A stretch of DNA of 64,000 nt from Collinsella sp. AM17-1 (GCF_003470665.1 NZ_QRJZ01000003.1:62001-126000), one strand, 5' to 3'; positions 48,209-55,155 are shown, counted from the stretch's first letter. Notes: generated from the letters alone by a model not told the origin. Translations and numbers: made by a program.

Positions 48209-50932
48209 CTACTTCTTCTTTTTGCTTGCCATCGAAACTTTGATGCCTTGGGCGGACTTGGTTACGCGGGAGCGCTTGGCGCCCGTGGGCTTCTTTTTCT
48301 TGGGCTGGGCCTGGGCCACGCCCTCGAGTGCGCGGGCCTCGGCCTCACGAACGGTGCGAGCTTCGCGGCGCTGCGCCATGTCGGCGGCGACGCGCTTGGC
48401 AAAACGCTCCGCCGTCGAACCCGTCGAGCTCACCTTGCCGCCGCCGCGACCCAGGCGAACACGCACGCCACGGCCAAAGCCGGTGGCCGCATGACGGCGA
48501 CGGGGCTTAAGCGAGTCCATCATCGTGGCAAGCTTAAAGAACACCGCACAGGTAAAGACGACGATAGCCGCCAAGATGACAATCTGACCCATCGACAAGT
48601 TGGCAATCGACAGCAGCTCCGGGAACCCGATAACGCCCGTCAAAATACCAGCGATGACAAACACGAAAAGCACCACGCGCAAGGGCGTGAGCGGCTGCGA
48701 AATGCGCCAGATCAGGCTGACACTCGCCGCGCACGACGTGAGCAGGCACATGGTCGAAAGCGTAAGCTGGCTAAAGCCAAATACGCGCGCCACAAAGATA
48801 TCGAGCGCCGCGGCCAAAATGACCGCAATCGACGCCGGCAGCGCACGCTTAAGCACGTTGATCAAGAACGACCCCTTCACGCGGGCGTTGTTGGGCTCCA
48901 GGCCCAGCACAAAGCCCGGCGCGCCGATGCAGAAGAAGTTGATGAGCGTCATCTGAATGGGCTCGAAGGGATACGGCGGCAGCGCGATGCACAGCGCCGC
49001 CAGGCCCATCGAGAACAGCGTCTTAGTCAGAAAGAGCGCGGCAGAGCGCTGCAGGTTATTGATAGAACGACGGCCCTCGGCCACCACAGCGGGCATCGAG
49101 GCAAAGTCGTTATCGACGAGCACGATCTCGGCCACATTGCGCGCGGCATCGGAGCCGGCGGCCATCGCCACGGAGCAGTCGGCCTCCTTGAGCGCCAGAA
49201 CGTCGTTGACGCCGTCGCCCGTCATGGCCACGGTGTGCCCGCGGCGTTTGAGCGCCTGTACGAGCTCGCGCTTCTGCTGCGGCGTCACACGCCCAAAGAC
49301 GTGATAGCGGTCCACCGCCGCATCGAGCTTGGCAGGCGTATCGAGGGTTGTCGCGTCCACGTAAGCATCCGCCCCGGGCACGCCCACCACGCGCGCGATC
49401 GACGACACCGTACGCGGGTCGTCGCCGCTGATCACGTTGAGGGTCACGCCCTGCTCGTTAAAATAGCCGATGGTCTCGGCCGCCGAGGTGCGAATCTCGT
49501 CACGGATGGTCACGAAACCCACGGGCTCGGCCTCGCCCACCATATCGCCGTCGGGCGTAAAGCCGTCCACGCGCGCCACAACGAGCACGCGGCAAGTGTC
49601 GGCGAGCTCGGCGACACGGTTCTCGACCTGAGCAAATGCGCGATCGGAGAGTACAAACTGCGCGGCGCCCATCACATAGGAGCCCTGCGCAAACGACGCG
49701 CCGCTCCACTTTTTGGACGACGAGAACGGAATGACCGACAGCGGCTCGGACACCTCGACCGGACGATCGGCGTAGTAGTTGAGCAGCGCCTGGCAGGTCT
49801 CGTTAGCATCTGCCGAGGTCGCACGTGCCACGTTGGCAAGCGCAAAGTCGAGCACCGTGGTCTCGACGGGGACAGCTGCCTCATCCGAGTCCGCGCCAAA
49901 GCCAACACCTTCAACAGGCAGCGGGTAGGTGCCCTCGACCTCCATGCGGCCCGAGGTAATGGTGCCCGTCTTGTCCAGGCACAGCACGTCGACGCGCGCA
50001 AGCGTCTCGATGCAGTAGAGCTGCTGTGCCAGCACCTTGCGACGAGCCAGGCGCACCGTGGCAATCGCGAGCACCGACGAGGTCAGCAGCACCAGGCCCT
50101 GCGGAATCATGCCCAGCAGGGCACCCACCGTGGACAGCAGCGCCGAAGAAGGCACACGACCGGCCAGCAGCTCGGAGAAGCACCAGGAAAGCGCGCTATC
50201 GCCCGGGGTTCCCGCGGCATCCCACAGCTCGCTCACACTCGAGGTAAAGAGCGCCAGACCAAGCGGAATCATGATAATACTCGCGAACCGCACGATGGCG
50301 TTCAGCGCGTTCATGATCTCGGAATTGACCTTTTTGACGTACTTGGCCTCGTTGTTGATCTTTGCCACGTAGTTATCGGCGCCGACATGGATCACGCGGG
50401 CACGCAACAGGCCCGAGTCGATAAAGCTGCCGCTCATGAGCTCGGAGCCGGGCTGCTTTTTGATGAGATCGCTCTCGCCCGTCAGCAGGCTCTCGTTGAC
50501 GAGCGCCTCGCCCGACACTACCACGGCGTCGGCCGGAATCTGGTCACCGCGACCCAGGCGAATGATATCGTCGAGCACGATCTGGTCCAGGTCGAGCTCC
50601 ACCTCGGCGCCGTCGCGCACCGCGATGGCCTTCTTAGAGGTGAGCAGCGTAAGCTTGTCGACCATCCGCTCGGAACGCATGGACTGAATGACGCCAATTG
50701 CCGTGTTCAAGAACACCACGAACAGGAACGTCAGGTTTTTAAACGAACCGGTCAGCAACACCAAAATCGCCAAGACCACGTTGATTAAGTTAAACAGCGT
50801 GCAGAGGTTCTCGATAATGAGCTCGCGGACCGACTTGGTCTTGAGCTCCATGTTGCGGTTGATCTTACCAGCGGCGATGCGCTCCTCGACCTCGGCGGTC
50901 GAGAGTCCGCGCTCGATATCCGTTGCTGCCAT
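48209..50932 (-). CDS. P-type cation-transporting ATPase with basic C-terminal tail
   Basis: An E1-E2 ATPase that pumps a cation, resembling CtpE-type calcium pumps of Actinomycetota. Actuator motif LLTGES, phosphorylation motif CLDKTGTITSG and hinge TGDGVNDVLALKEAD are complete. About ten membrane helices are expected, the M4 region reading GMIPQGLVLLTSS. The last 100 residues after the final helix are strongly basic (Arg/Lys-rich, ending ASKKKK), which is unusual. The ATG at 50932 (907 residues) has only a weak SD; the ATG at 50944 is an alternative. Upstream is a hairpin-containing leader. The ion is not decided by the sequence. Confidence 0.86.
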   Translation of the reverse strand: MAATDIERGLSTAEVEERIAAGKINRNMELKTKSVRELIIENLCTLFNLINVVLAILVLLTGSFKNLTFLFVVFLNTAIGVIQSMRSERMVDKLTLLTSKKAIAVRDGAEVELDLDQIVLDDIIRLGRGDQIPADAVVVSGEALVNESLLTGESDLIKKQPGSELMSGSFIDSGLLRARVIHVGADNYVAKINNEAKYVKKVNSEIMNALNAIVRFASIIMIPLGLALFTSSVSELWDAAGTPGDSALSWCFSELLAGRVPSSALLSTVGALLGMIPQGLVLLTSSVLAIATVRLARRKVLAQQLYCIETLARVDVLCLDKTGTITSGRMEVEGTYPLPVEGVGFGADSDEAAVPVETTVLDFALANVARATSADANETCQALLNYYADRPVEVSEPLSVIPFSSSKKWSGASFAQGSYVMGAAQFVLSDRAFAQVENRVAELADTCRVLVVARVDGFTPDGDMVGEAEPVGFVTIRDEIRTSAAETIGYFNEQGVTLNVISGDDPRTVSSIARVVGVPGADAYVDATTLDTPAKLDAAVDRYHVFGRVTPQQKRELVQALKRRGHTVAMTGDGVNDVLALKEADCSVAMAAGSDAARNVAEIVLVDNDFASMPAVVAEGRRSINNLQRSAALFLTKTLFSMGLAALCIALPPYPFEPIQMTLINFFCIGAPGFVLGLEPNNARVKGSFLINVLKRALPASIAVILAAALDIFVARVFGFSQLTLSTMCLLTSCAASVSLIWRISQPLTPLRVVLFVFVIAGILTGVIGFPELLSIANLSMGQIVILAAIVVFTCAVFFKLATMMDSLKPRRRHAATGFGRGVRVRLGRGGGKVSSTGSTAERFAKRVAADMAQRREARTVREAEARALEGVAQAQPKKKKPTGAKRSRVTKSAQGIKVSMASKKKK

Positions 50933-50959
50933 ACCACGTCCCATCACGTCGCGTCGGTA

Positions 50960-51090
50960 TAAGAAAACCGCCCGGACCATGCGAGGTTCGGACGGTCTTA
51001 CGTTCGATGGTGCCCCGTCTGCATGGATTCTAGAACCGAGATCTGCGCCGTTGGGACCGTCGTGCTGCTCAGGATACCACGTGCGGCGTA
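50960..51090 (-). promoter_or_regulatory. Candidate attenuator leader of the P-type ATPase
   Basis: Ahead of the ATPase start the minus strand holds a 12-bp terminator-like stem (50967-50978 with 50985-50996, wobble pairs included) followed by TTTTCTTA. The first half of this stem contains GACCGTC (50991-50997), which can instead pair perfectly with GACGGTC further upstream (51055-51061). Mutually exclusive terminator and antiterminator pairings are the hallmark of a riboswitch or other attenuator. No known riboswitch class was recognised. Confidence 0.45.
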
Positions 51091-51108
51091 GCAACACCTT
51101 TTCTCGAG

Positions 51109-51140
51109 AAAAAAGCCCGCCCGGGATAACCCGAGCGGGC
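51109..51140 (-). terminator. Terminator at the end of the prophage lysis genes
   Basis: GCCCGC/GCGGGC stem arms (51115-51120 with 51135-51140, extended inward) are followed on the minus strand by TTTTTT. It lies six bases after the 29-codon gene. Confidence 0.88.
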
Positions 51141-51145
51141 TGCGG

Positions 51146-51235
51146 CTAGCGCCGGTTGATGCTCACGATGCAGAGCCCGATTGTCGCCACGGCGCCGCCG
51201 AAGAGCGCGCCGAGCACGAATGCCAACGCGATCAT
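51146..51235 (-). CDS. 29-residue single-helix membrane protein, DUF3789-like
   Basis: A tiny frame: ATG at 51235, TAG at 51146. It reads [20 protein letters not shown] and ends in SINRR: one Gly/Ala-rich membrane helix with a basic end. Its ATG overlaps the amidase stop by four bases (ATGA), and a strong terminator follows six bases after its stop. Both support real, coupled translation. Length and pattern resemble the DUF3789 family of tiny phage membrane proteins. Its role is unknown; being in the lysis module, it might assist or inhibit the holin. Confidence 0.6.
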   Translation of the reverse strand: MIALAFVLGALFGGAVATIGLCIVSINRR

Positions 51236-52371
51236 CGACGGGTACCGTCAGACACGTAGCATTGGAGACGGTCGAGGGCATAACCGTAGATGCCGGCATA
51301 GTCGTCGCCGCCATAGGTCGTTCCATCGTCGCAGACCTCATCGTGGTAGTCGGAATGGGCGACGTCCTGGCTGCGGTAGTAGACCTGCTTGTACTCGCCA
51401 GACGTGGTGATGTAGAACATCTTCACGCCGTCGATGGTCTGCCCCCAAAGGCCCGCCATGCCGTTGACGGAGTCACCGTAGTTGGCGGTCTGGACGTAGT
51501 CGAGCCAGCCGCTCTCCTTGGTGTGGACTCTATACATGAGGGTGCCAGAATCCACCCAGGCGATGAGCATGTCGTGCGATCCATAGGGCACGCCGGCGAA
51601 GCCCTCGCTGGTGCTGTCGTCGAAGTTGGTCACGACTTCGTTCCAGCCGCCGCCGCGATTGTGTAAAGCGTAGTGGATGTTGACGCTCTTGCCCGTTGAC
51701 TTCGGGAAACTCGTGCGAGCAGCAGAAGTAGAGGGCTGGTACGTGCCGCCGTTGCCATCAGTCGGTGCGATAGGGGCGACATAGCCGCTACCGAGATAAG
51801 CCGCCACGGCCTGCTTAAACTCGTACCACGTCTTTCCGTACTGACGAAAATAGCCATTGGGGTCGGTGTGGTCAGAACCGCCCCAGCGCTGAGCAGCTTC
51901 ATAGTGAGAAAGCAAACGGGACGTATCCCAACCACGGGAGCGGAGTTCGTCGCCCGCCCACTTGACCGCTTCAGTCCACTGCTTGGCGAAGTCGCTGGCA
52001 TTGGTCGCGTGGGCAAGCTCGATACCGACCGTGGCGTAATTTCCATTGCCCACGTGCCAGCACAAGCGGTTCTCGGGCACGGTGTTGTACACGGTGGAGC
52101 CGTCCAGTTCCATCACATGATGAACGGCGTAGGTATCATTGCCGCGCCAATACAGCACATGGTTCCACGCGGACGCGCCGGGGTTCGCCGTCTCGTGGAT
52201 AACCAAGTACTGGGCGTTGAGGTAGCCGTGTCCATTGCTCACGTAGGCATCTTGGCTCTGGTAGGCTTCGGCGCTGAGCGGGGCGGCAAGCGCTGCCGCA
52301 AGGGCGAGGACAACGGCAAAGGCGCTACGCAACGGCAGCTTGCGCTTGGGCTCGGCGTTAGTCTCCGTCAT
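51232..52371 (-). CDS. N-acetylmuramoyl-L-alanine amidase (phage endolysin) with C-terminal wall-binding repeats
   Basis: Cuts the bond between N-acetylmuramic acid and the stem peptide. An N-terminal hydrophobic stretch (about 15-36, [18 protein letters not shown]) is a signal or signal-anchor sequence. The amidase_2 domain follows: [23 protein letters not shown] and [11 protein letters not shown] carry the zinc ligands. The C-terminal part has about three repeats of some 45 residues with conserved GW and AG/GI elements ([16 protein letters not shown]), reminiscent of ChW-type repeats. The ATG at 52371 overlaps the holin end by 14 bases. A signal sequence on a phage lysin suggests Sec export. 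Confidence 0.9.
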   Translation of the reverse strand: MTETNAEPKRKLPLRSAFAVVLALAAALAAPLSAEAYQSQDAYVSNGHGYLNAQYLVIHETANPGASAWNHVLYWRGNDTYAVHHVMELDGSTVYNTVPENRLCWHVGNGNYATVGIELAHATNASDFAKQWTEAVKWAGDELRSRGWDTSRLLSHYEAAQRWGGSDHTDPNGYFRQYGKTWYEFKQAVAAYLGSGYVAPIAPTDGNGGTYQPSTSAARTSFPKSTGKSVNIHYALHNRGGGWNEVVTNFDDSTSEGFAGVPYGSHDMLIAWVDSGTLMYRVHTKESGWLDYVQTANYGDSVNGMAGLWGQTIDGVKMFYITTSGEYKQVYYRSQDVAHSDYHDEVCDDGTTYGGDDYAGIYGYALDRLQCYVSDGTRR

Positions 52372-52588
52372 GCTCGCCTCCCGACTTGAGTCGCGCGGCG
52401 TCCACGGCCTGCTCGGCCGCGGCGTAGATGGCCGCGCTCGCGACCCCGCACACCGTGCCGATGGCGGCGACGGTCTGGTTGTCCGTGGCGATGCCGGCCA
52501 CACTGGTGGCGACGGAGCCCAGGAAGGCAGCCGTGCACAGCCAGAACTTGCGGCTCGTCAGCTTCTGGACGATCTTATCCTTGGTCAT
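52358..52588 (-). CDS. Phage holin
   Basis: A 76-residue protein with an N-terminal KIVQKLTSRKFWLC, typical of small Gram-positive phage holins, and two hydrophobic helices (about 16-34 and 40-60) separated by a short turn (GIATDNQT). The tail is hydrophilic. It directly precedes and overlaps the amidase gene. The function is inferred from size, topology and position. Confidence 0.8.
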   Translation of the reverse strand: MTKDKIVQKLTSRKFWLCTAAFLGSVATSVAGIATDNQTVAAIGTVCGVASAAIYAAAEQAVDAARLKSGGEHDGD

Positions 52589-52600
52589 TGATTCATCCTC

Positions 52601-52939
52601 CTAATCGAGTACGGGCATGTTCATCGCGTCCGTGTACAGGCGAGTGCCGGTACCGTTGCCGCCCAGCCCGTGATAGGCGGCGTAGACGCTCTCCAGGTGG
52701 CGGCGCTCCTCGACGGTCAGGCCGCCCTGCGCCATCGCCCTCTCGTGGATGCGCTGCAATTCGGCCCACAGCAGCGCGCGCATACCGGCCTTCATGGCCT
52801 CGGACTCCACGCGCTCCCGCTCGGACCTCTCGGACACCTTCCGCCCCTGGGCCTTGACGGTGGCCACGACCGACGCGACGCACGTCGCCACGACGCACGA
52901 GATGATGTCGGTTATGACGATGGCCGCCAGTGATTCCAC
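52601..52939 (-). CDS. Phage membrane/coiled-coil protein upstream of the holin
   Basis: A 112-residue protein with one N-terminal membrane helix (about 3-28, ending at VKAQGRK), then a charged helical region (SERSERERVESEAMKAGMRA) and a C-terminal motif LESVYAAYHGLGGNGTGTRLY. Proteins of this shape commonly lie before the holin in phages of Gram-positive hosts; some may act as a second holin. The start is GTG with AAAGGAGGG ahead. Exact function unknown. Confidence 0.65.
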   Translation of the reverse strand: MESLAAIVITDIISCVVATCVASVVATVKAQGRKVSERSERERVESEAMKAGMRALLWAELQRIHERAMAQGGLTVEERRHLESVYAAYHGLGGNGTGTRLYTDAMNMPVLD

Positions 52940-53020
52940 GCTCGGCCCTCCTTTCCTCTCGCCTTCCGCGCCATCCTACGGGCGGCGTGAGATTGGGCTC
53001 CGCCGTCCGCTGCAAGCAAT

Positions 53021-53069
53021 AAATCCCAGACGTAACGCGGCGGGCTACCATTCGTTAGGTCTGGGATTT
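53021..53069. repeat. Large inverted repeat upstream of the recombinase gene
   Basis: Perfect 11-bp arms (53021-53031 with 53059-53069, AAATCCCAGAC and its complement) are extended inward by TAACG/CGTTA after one mismatch, leaving a 15-base loop. Rightward it is followed by a T-run, so as RNA it would look like a terminator 14 bases before the recombinase start. It could limit recombinase expression or be a recombinase binding site. Confidence 0.6.
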
Positions 53070-53082
53070 TTAAGAGATTGGA

Positions 53083-53958
53083 TTGTTCAAAATGCTGTTT
53101 TCCGATGCCGCAACCGAGTACATGGCCGACAAGGGCAAGCGTCTCCGCGCCACCACATTGGAAGGCTACCGAAGCGCCATCCGCTGCCACCTGATGCCGC
53201 AGTGGGGCGGTCGCGAGATAGAGACGATCAGCTTTGAGGAAGTGCAGGATTGGGTGGACGGGTTCGACCTCCCCGGCGCGGCGGAAAAGGCCTACAAGAC
53301 CTTCCGCCAGATATACCGCTGGGTATTGCGCCGCCACCAGCTGCGAATCTGGGACGTGACGCAAGGTGTGGAGCTGCCGAAGAAGCCAACCGTTCGTCGG
53401 CCCACACTCACGGCAGAGCAGGAGCGCGTGACGCTCAAAGCTATCGTGGGGCAACCATTCGAGGCCGCTGTGCTCCTGGGTGCCGCGCTCGGTCTGCGCC
53501 GATGTGAGGCGTGCGCCGTGCGCATCGAGGATGTGGACTGGCGTAGCGGCTGGGTTCACGTCCGACGTGGCCTGCACGTGGTAGGCGGCGAGGTCGTGGA
53601 GACGGGATGCAAGACCAAGCTGTCTGATCGCAAGCTGAAACTGCCGCGATTCGCGCTCGAGCGCCTGCGCGCTATCCGTGGGACACGTAGGTCTGGGCGG
53701 CTTTGCCTGCTCGACCCCAACGCCGTGGCTAGGCGGTTCCGCGCGTTCTGTAAGCGATTCGGCCTGCCGCATGTGCCGATGACATGCCTGCGCCATAGCT
53801 GGGCTACGATCTCGCTGGAGCACGGTGCGGCTATCGAGGACATTGCCGTGGCGCTGGGACACAGCACGGTCAACACTGCCATGAGCCACTACCTGCAGTC
53901 ATTTCGAACGGTCGTAGCAAGGGCGAGCGATTCATACACGGCGGCAATGGAATGGTGA
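53083..53958 (+). CDS. Tyrosine recombinase, probable shufflon invertase
   Basis: A 291-residue integrase-family recombinase with a SAM-like N-terminal domain (about 5-90) and catalytic domain. Visible residues are Arg139 in LGLRRCEA, Lys in CKTKLSDRK, Arg237-His238 in TCLRHSWAT, His260 in ALGHS and the nucleophile Tyr270 in SHYLQ. The usual first His of the HxxR box is Thr234. It is the only plus-strand gene of the prophage, sits between tail-tip and lysis genes rather than at a prophage end, and its stop codon overlaps the outermost recombination site. This location argues for local inversion of the tail-tip cassettes, although prophage integration is not excluded. The TTG at 53083 or the ATG at 53092 could start it. 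Confidence 0.85.
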   Translation: MFKMLFSDAATEYMADKGKRLRATTLEGYRSAIRCHLMPQWGGREIETISFEEVQDWVDGFDLPGAAEKAYKTFRQIYRWVLRRHQLRIWDVTQGVELPKKPTVRRPTLTAEQERVTLKAIVGQPFEAAVLLGAALGLRRCEACAVRIEDVDWRSGWVHVRRGLHVVGGEVVETGCKTKLSDRKLKLPRFALERLRAIRGTRRSGRLCLLDPNAVARRFRAFCKRFGLPHVPMTCLRHSWATISLEHGAAIEDIAVALGHSTVNTAMSHYLQSFRTVVARASDSYTAAMEW

Positions 53959-53969
53959 TTCCGTATCCC
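53957..53969 (+). repeat. Shufflon recombination site A
   Basis: GATTCCGTATCCC in plus orientation, containing the 10-bp core TTCCGTATCC shared by all five sites. Overlaps the recombinase stop and heads silent cassette 1. Confidence 0.8.
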
Positions 53970-54244
53970 TGCTTTCCCATGACATGTCAAGAGATAGCGG
54001 TACGGTCAGCATCGCATTCAGCTCTGCCACCCGAGCGGTCGCGTTAGTCATGATGGACTGCAACGGCAAGGGCAAGGCGTGCCTGTATTTCGTCTCGGGA
54101 ATATCGAAATCCGCGATATTGCTCGCAGGGAACGGCAACGAGCCGTCATGGAGCGACGATGGGGTAACCCTTACCCTCAATTCGACCGATTGGAACAACG
54201 TTACCGTTATTTCTGCTGGAGAGCCGACCATCTCATTTGCTTAG
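53957..54244 (+). other. Silent tail-tip cassette 1 (plus orientation)
   Basis: Read from the site in the phase TCC-GTA-TCC the frame is open for 94 codons to TAG (54242-54244). It encodes an alternative C-terminus with a beta-rich look (GNEPSWSDDGVTLTLNSTDW, then NNVTVIS). There is no Shine-Dalgarno and no start of its own. Joined to the constant part it would give a 141-residue tip protein. Confidence 0.8.
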
Positions 54245-54246
54245 TT

Positions 54247-54257
54247 TTCCGTATCCC
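54247..54257 (+). repeat. Shufflon recombination site B
   Basis: TTCCGTATCCC in plus orientation, three bases after the stop of cassette 1; the base before the core differs from the other sites (T for A). Confidence 0.78.
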
Positions 54258-54526
54258 GGCTTTGCATGAGCGATGCCCTGCGCAAGCTGGAAGGCAACGA
54301 CTTCAACACCATAGGCAACTGCTTTCAGGCGATCTACCAAACAACATCGTGGACAGCAGAGCAGCACGGACCTGTCGGCCTGAATACCTATGGCTTCCTG
54401 CTCTCGGCGAGGGGCGGCGATTCCAACTTGCAGATATTCATCGACAACACGGGGAAGGTGGCGTTTCGCGTGCGCTTCAGCGGGAACGTCAACTGGCCCT
54501 CATGGAATGTGCTCAAGGCAGGCTAG
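54247..54526 (+). other. Silent tail-tip cassette 2 (plus orientation)
   Basis: In the same phase from site B the frame is open for 92 codons to TAG (54524-54526). The product ends RVRFSGNVNWPSWNVLKAG, resembling beta-sheet tail-fibre tips, and includes SARGGDSNLQIFIDNTG. Its stop overlaps, in a CTAG, the stop of cassette 3 on the other strand. Joined to the constant part it would give 139 residues. Confidence 0.8.
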
Positions 54527-54674
54527 GAGTCCCAACTGCCGATATTGACCGCAACAGGTTCTTTTCCCGGACTAGACACAACCGCCTGAAAATAATTTGT
54601 GTTTCCCGATGTGTAAACCTGAAATTTGATACTCAAAACAGACCATCCGTCGACAGTGATTAGGGATACGGAAT
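54523..54674 (-). other. Silent tail-tip cassette 3 (minus orientation)
   Basis: From site C, in phase TCC-GTA-TCC, 49 codons run to TAG (54525-54523). The peptide includes GWSVLSIKFQVYTSGN and ends GSWDS. It is clearly more AT-rich than the surrounding tail genes. In the same orientation as the expressed gene but behind two stops, so silent. Joined form 96 residues. Confidence 0.75.
54663..54674 (-). repeat. Shufflon recombination site C
   Basis: Minus-strand ATTCCGTATCCC preceded by GC, as in site D. It lies between the end of cassette 4 and cassette 3. Confidence 0.78.
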
Positions 54675-54678
54675 GCTC

Positions 54679-54812
54679 TTACACGTTTGCCTTGATTTTT
54701 ACGGCCAGTACGTAGTTGACGCGGACGCAAAGGTAGTTCTCCCCATCGAAGTTTTCCCAACTGAGCTGAATTACCTCTGCGCCACCTTTTGTGACCATCG
54801 AGGATACGGAAT
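54679..54812 (-). other. Silent tail-tip cassette 4 (minus orientation)
   Basis: From site D, in phase, 43 codons run to TAA (54681-54679). The peptide includes GGAEVIQLSWENFDGENY and ends in KIKANV. It is the shortest cassette; joined form 90 residues. It lies directly behind the expressed cassette in the same orientation. Confidence 0.75.
54802..54812 (-). repeat. Shufflon recombination site D
   Basis: Minus-strand ATTCCGTATCC preceded by GC. It begins two bases after the stop of the expressed tip gene. Confidence 0.78.
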
Positions 54813-54813
54813 G

Positions 54814-55155
54814 CTACTTAGTCCACAGTGTTTTGACATTGCCTGTATCCCCGTACTGCAATTTGATGCCTTCTGCTTTCGAGATGGTGACGTAAAGCGA
54901 TTTGCCGTCCTTTAAACAGAATTGCACTTGGATAGAAGTGTCCTCGCCCGACCCCCACGAGCCGTAGGTAACGGAGACAACGTCTCCCCAGAAGCTCGGC
55001 ACTCGGGATACGGAATCCCCGAGGGCATTGGTCTGCTTCGCGCAGTCGCTGATCCCCTTCTCGATTCGGTTCAGCTCCGCGGCGGTGACGGGAGTGTTAC
55101 CGGAGACCTTGTCCTTCCAAGTCTTCATTGCGAATACGATTTTTTCGAATGCCAT
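54814..55155 (-). CDS. Variable phage tail-tip protein (expressed form)
   Basis: The presently expressed 113-residue protein. The constant N-terminus (1-47) holds TWKDKVSGNTPVTAAELNRI, a motif common at the start of tail-fibre and baseplate attachment proteins of Gram-positive phages. Site E falls at residues 47-51 (D-S-V-S-R). The variable C-terminus (52-113, WGDVVSVTYGSWGSGEDTS and so on) is cassette 5. The ATG has AAAGGAC upstream and the gene follows the BppU-like gene by 15 bases. It is inferred to be the receptor-binding tip, its C-terminal half exchangeable by inversion. Confidence 0.8.
   Translation of the reverse strand: MAFEKIVFAMKTWKDKVSGNTPVTAAELNRIEKGISDCAKQTNALGDSVSRVPSFWGDVVSVTYGSWGSGEDTSIQVQFCLKDGKSLYVTISKAEGIKLQYGDTGNVKTLWTK
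55005..55017 (-). repeat. Shufflon recombination site E (expression site)
   Basis: Minus-strand GATTCCGTATCCC inside the tip gene. It is the most symmetrical copy: GGGAT and ATCCC flank a TCCGT centre, and the symmetry continues outward as CTCGG/CGAG. Confidence 0.8.

Noticed and set aside
48248-50788. 846-codon plus-strand open frame
   Set aside because: Antisense to the P-type ATPase, with His/Arg-rich shadow composition and no recognisable domain.
53984-54526. Two separate small plus-strand genes (86 codons each)
   Set aside because: Each lacks a Shine-Dalgarno and promoter, and the frame continues upstream of the ATG exactly to a recombination site. They are silent cassettes, not independent genes.
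53957-55017. CRISPR array or diversity-generating retroelement
   Set aside because: The repeats are 10-13 bp, in both orientations, and separated by 134-400 bases of coding sequence; no cas gene or reverse transcriptase is present.
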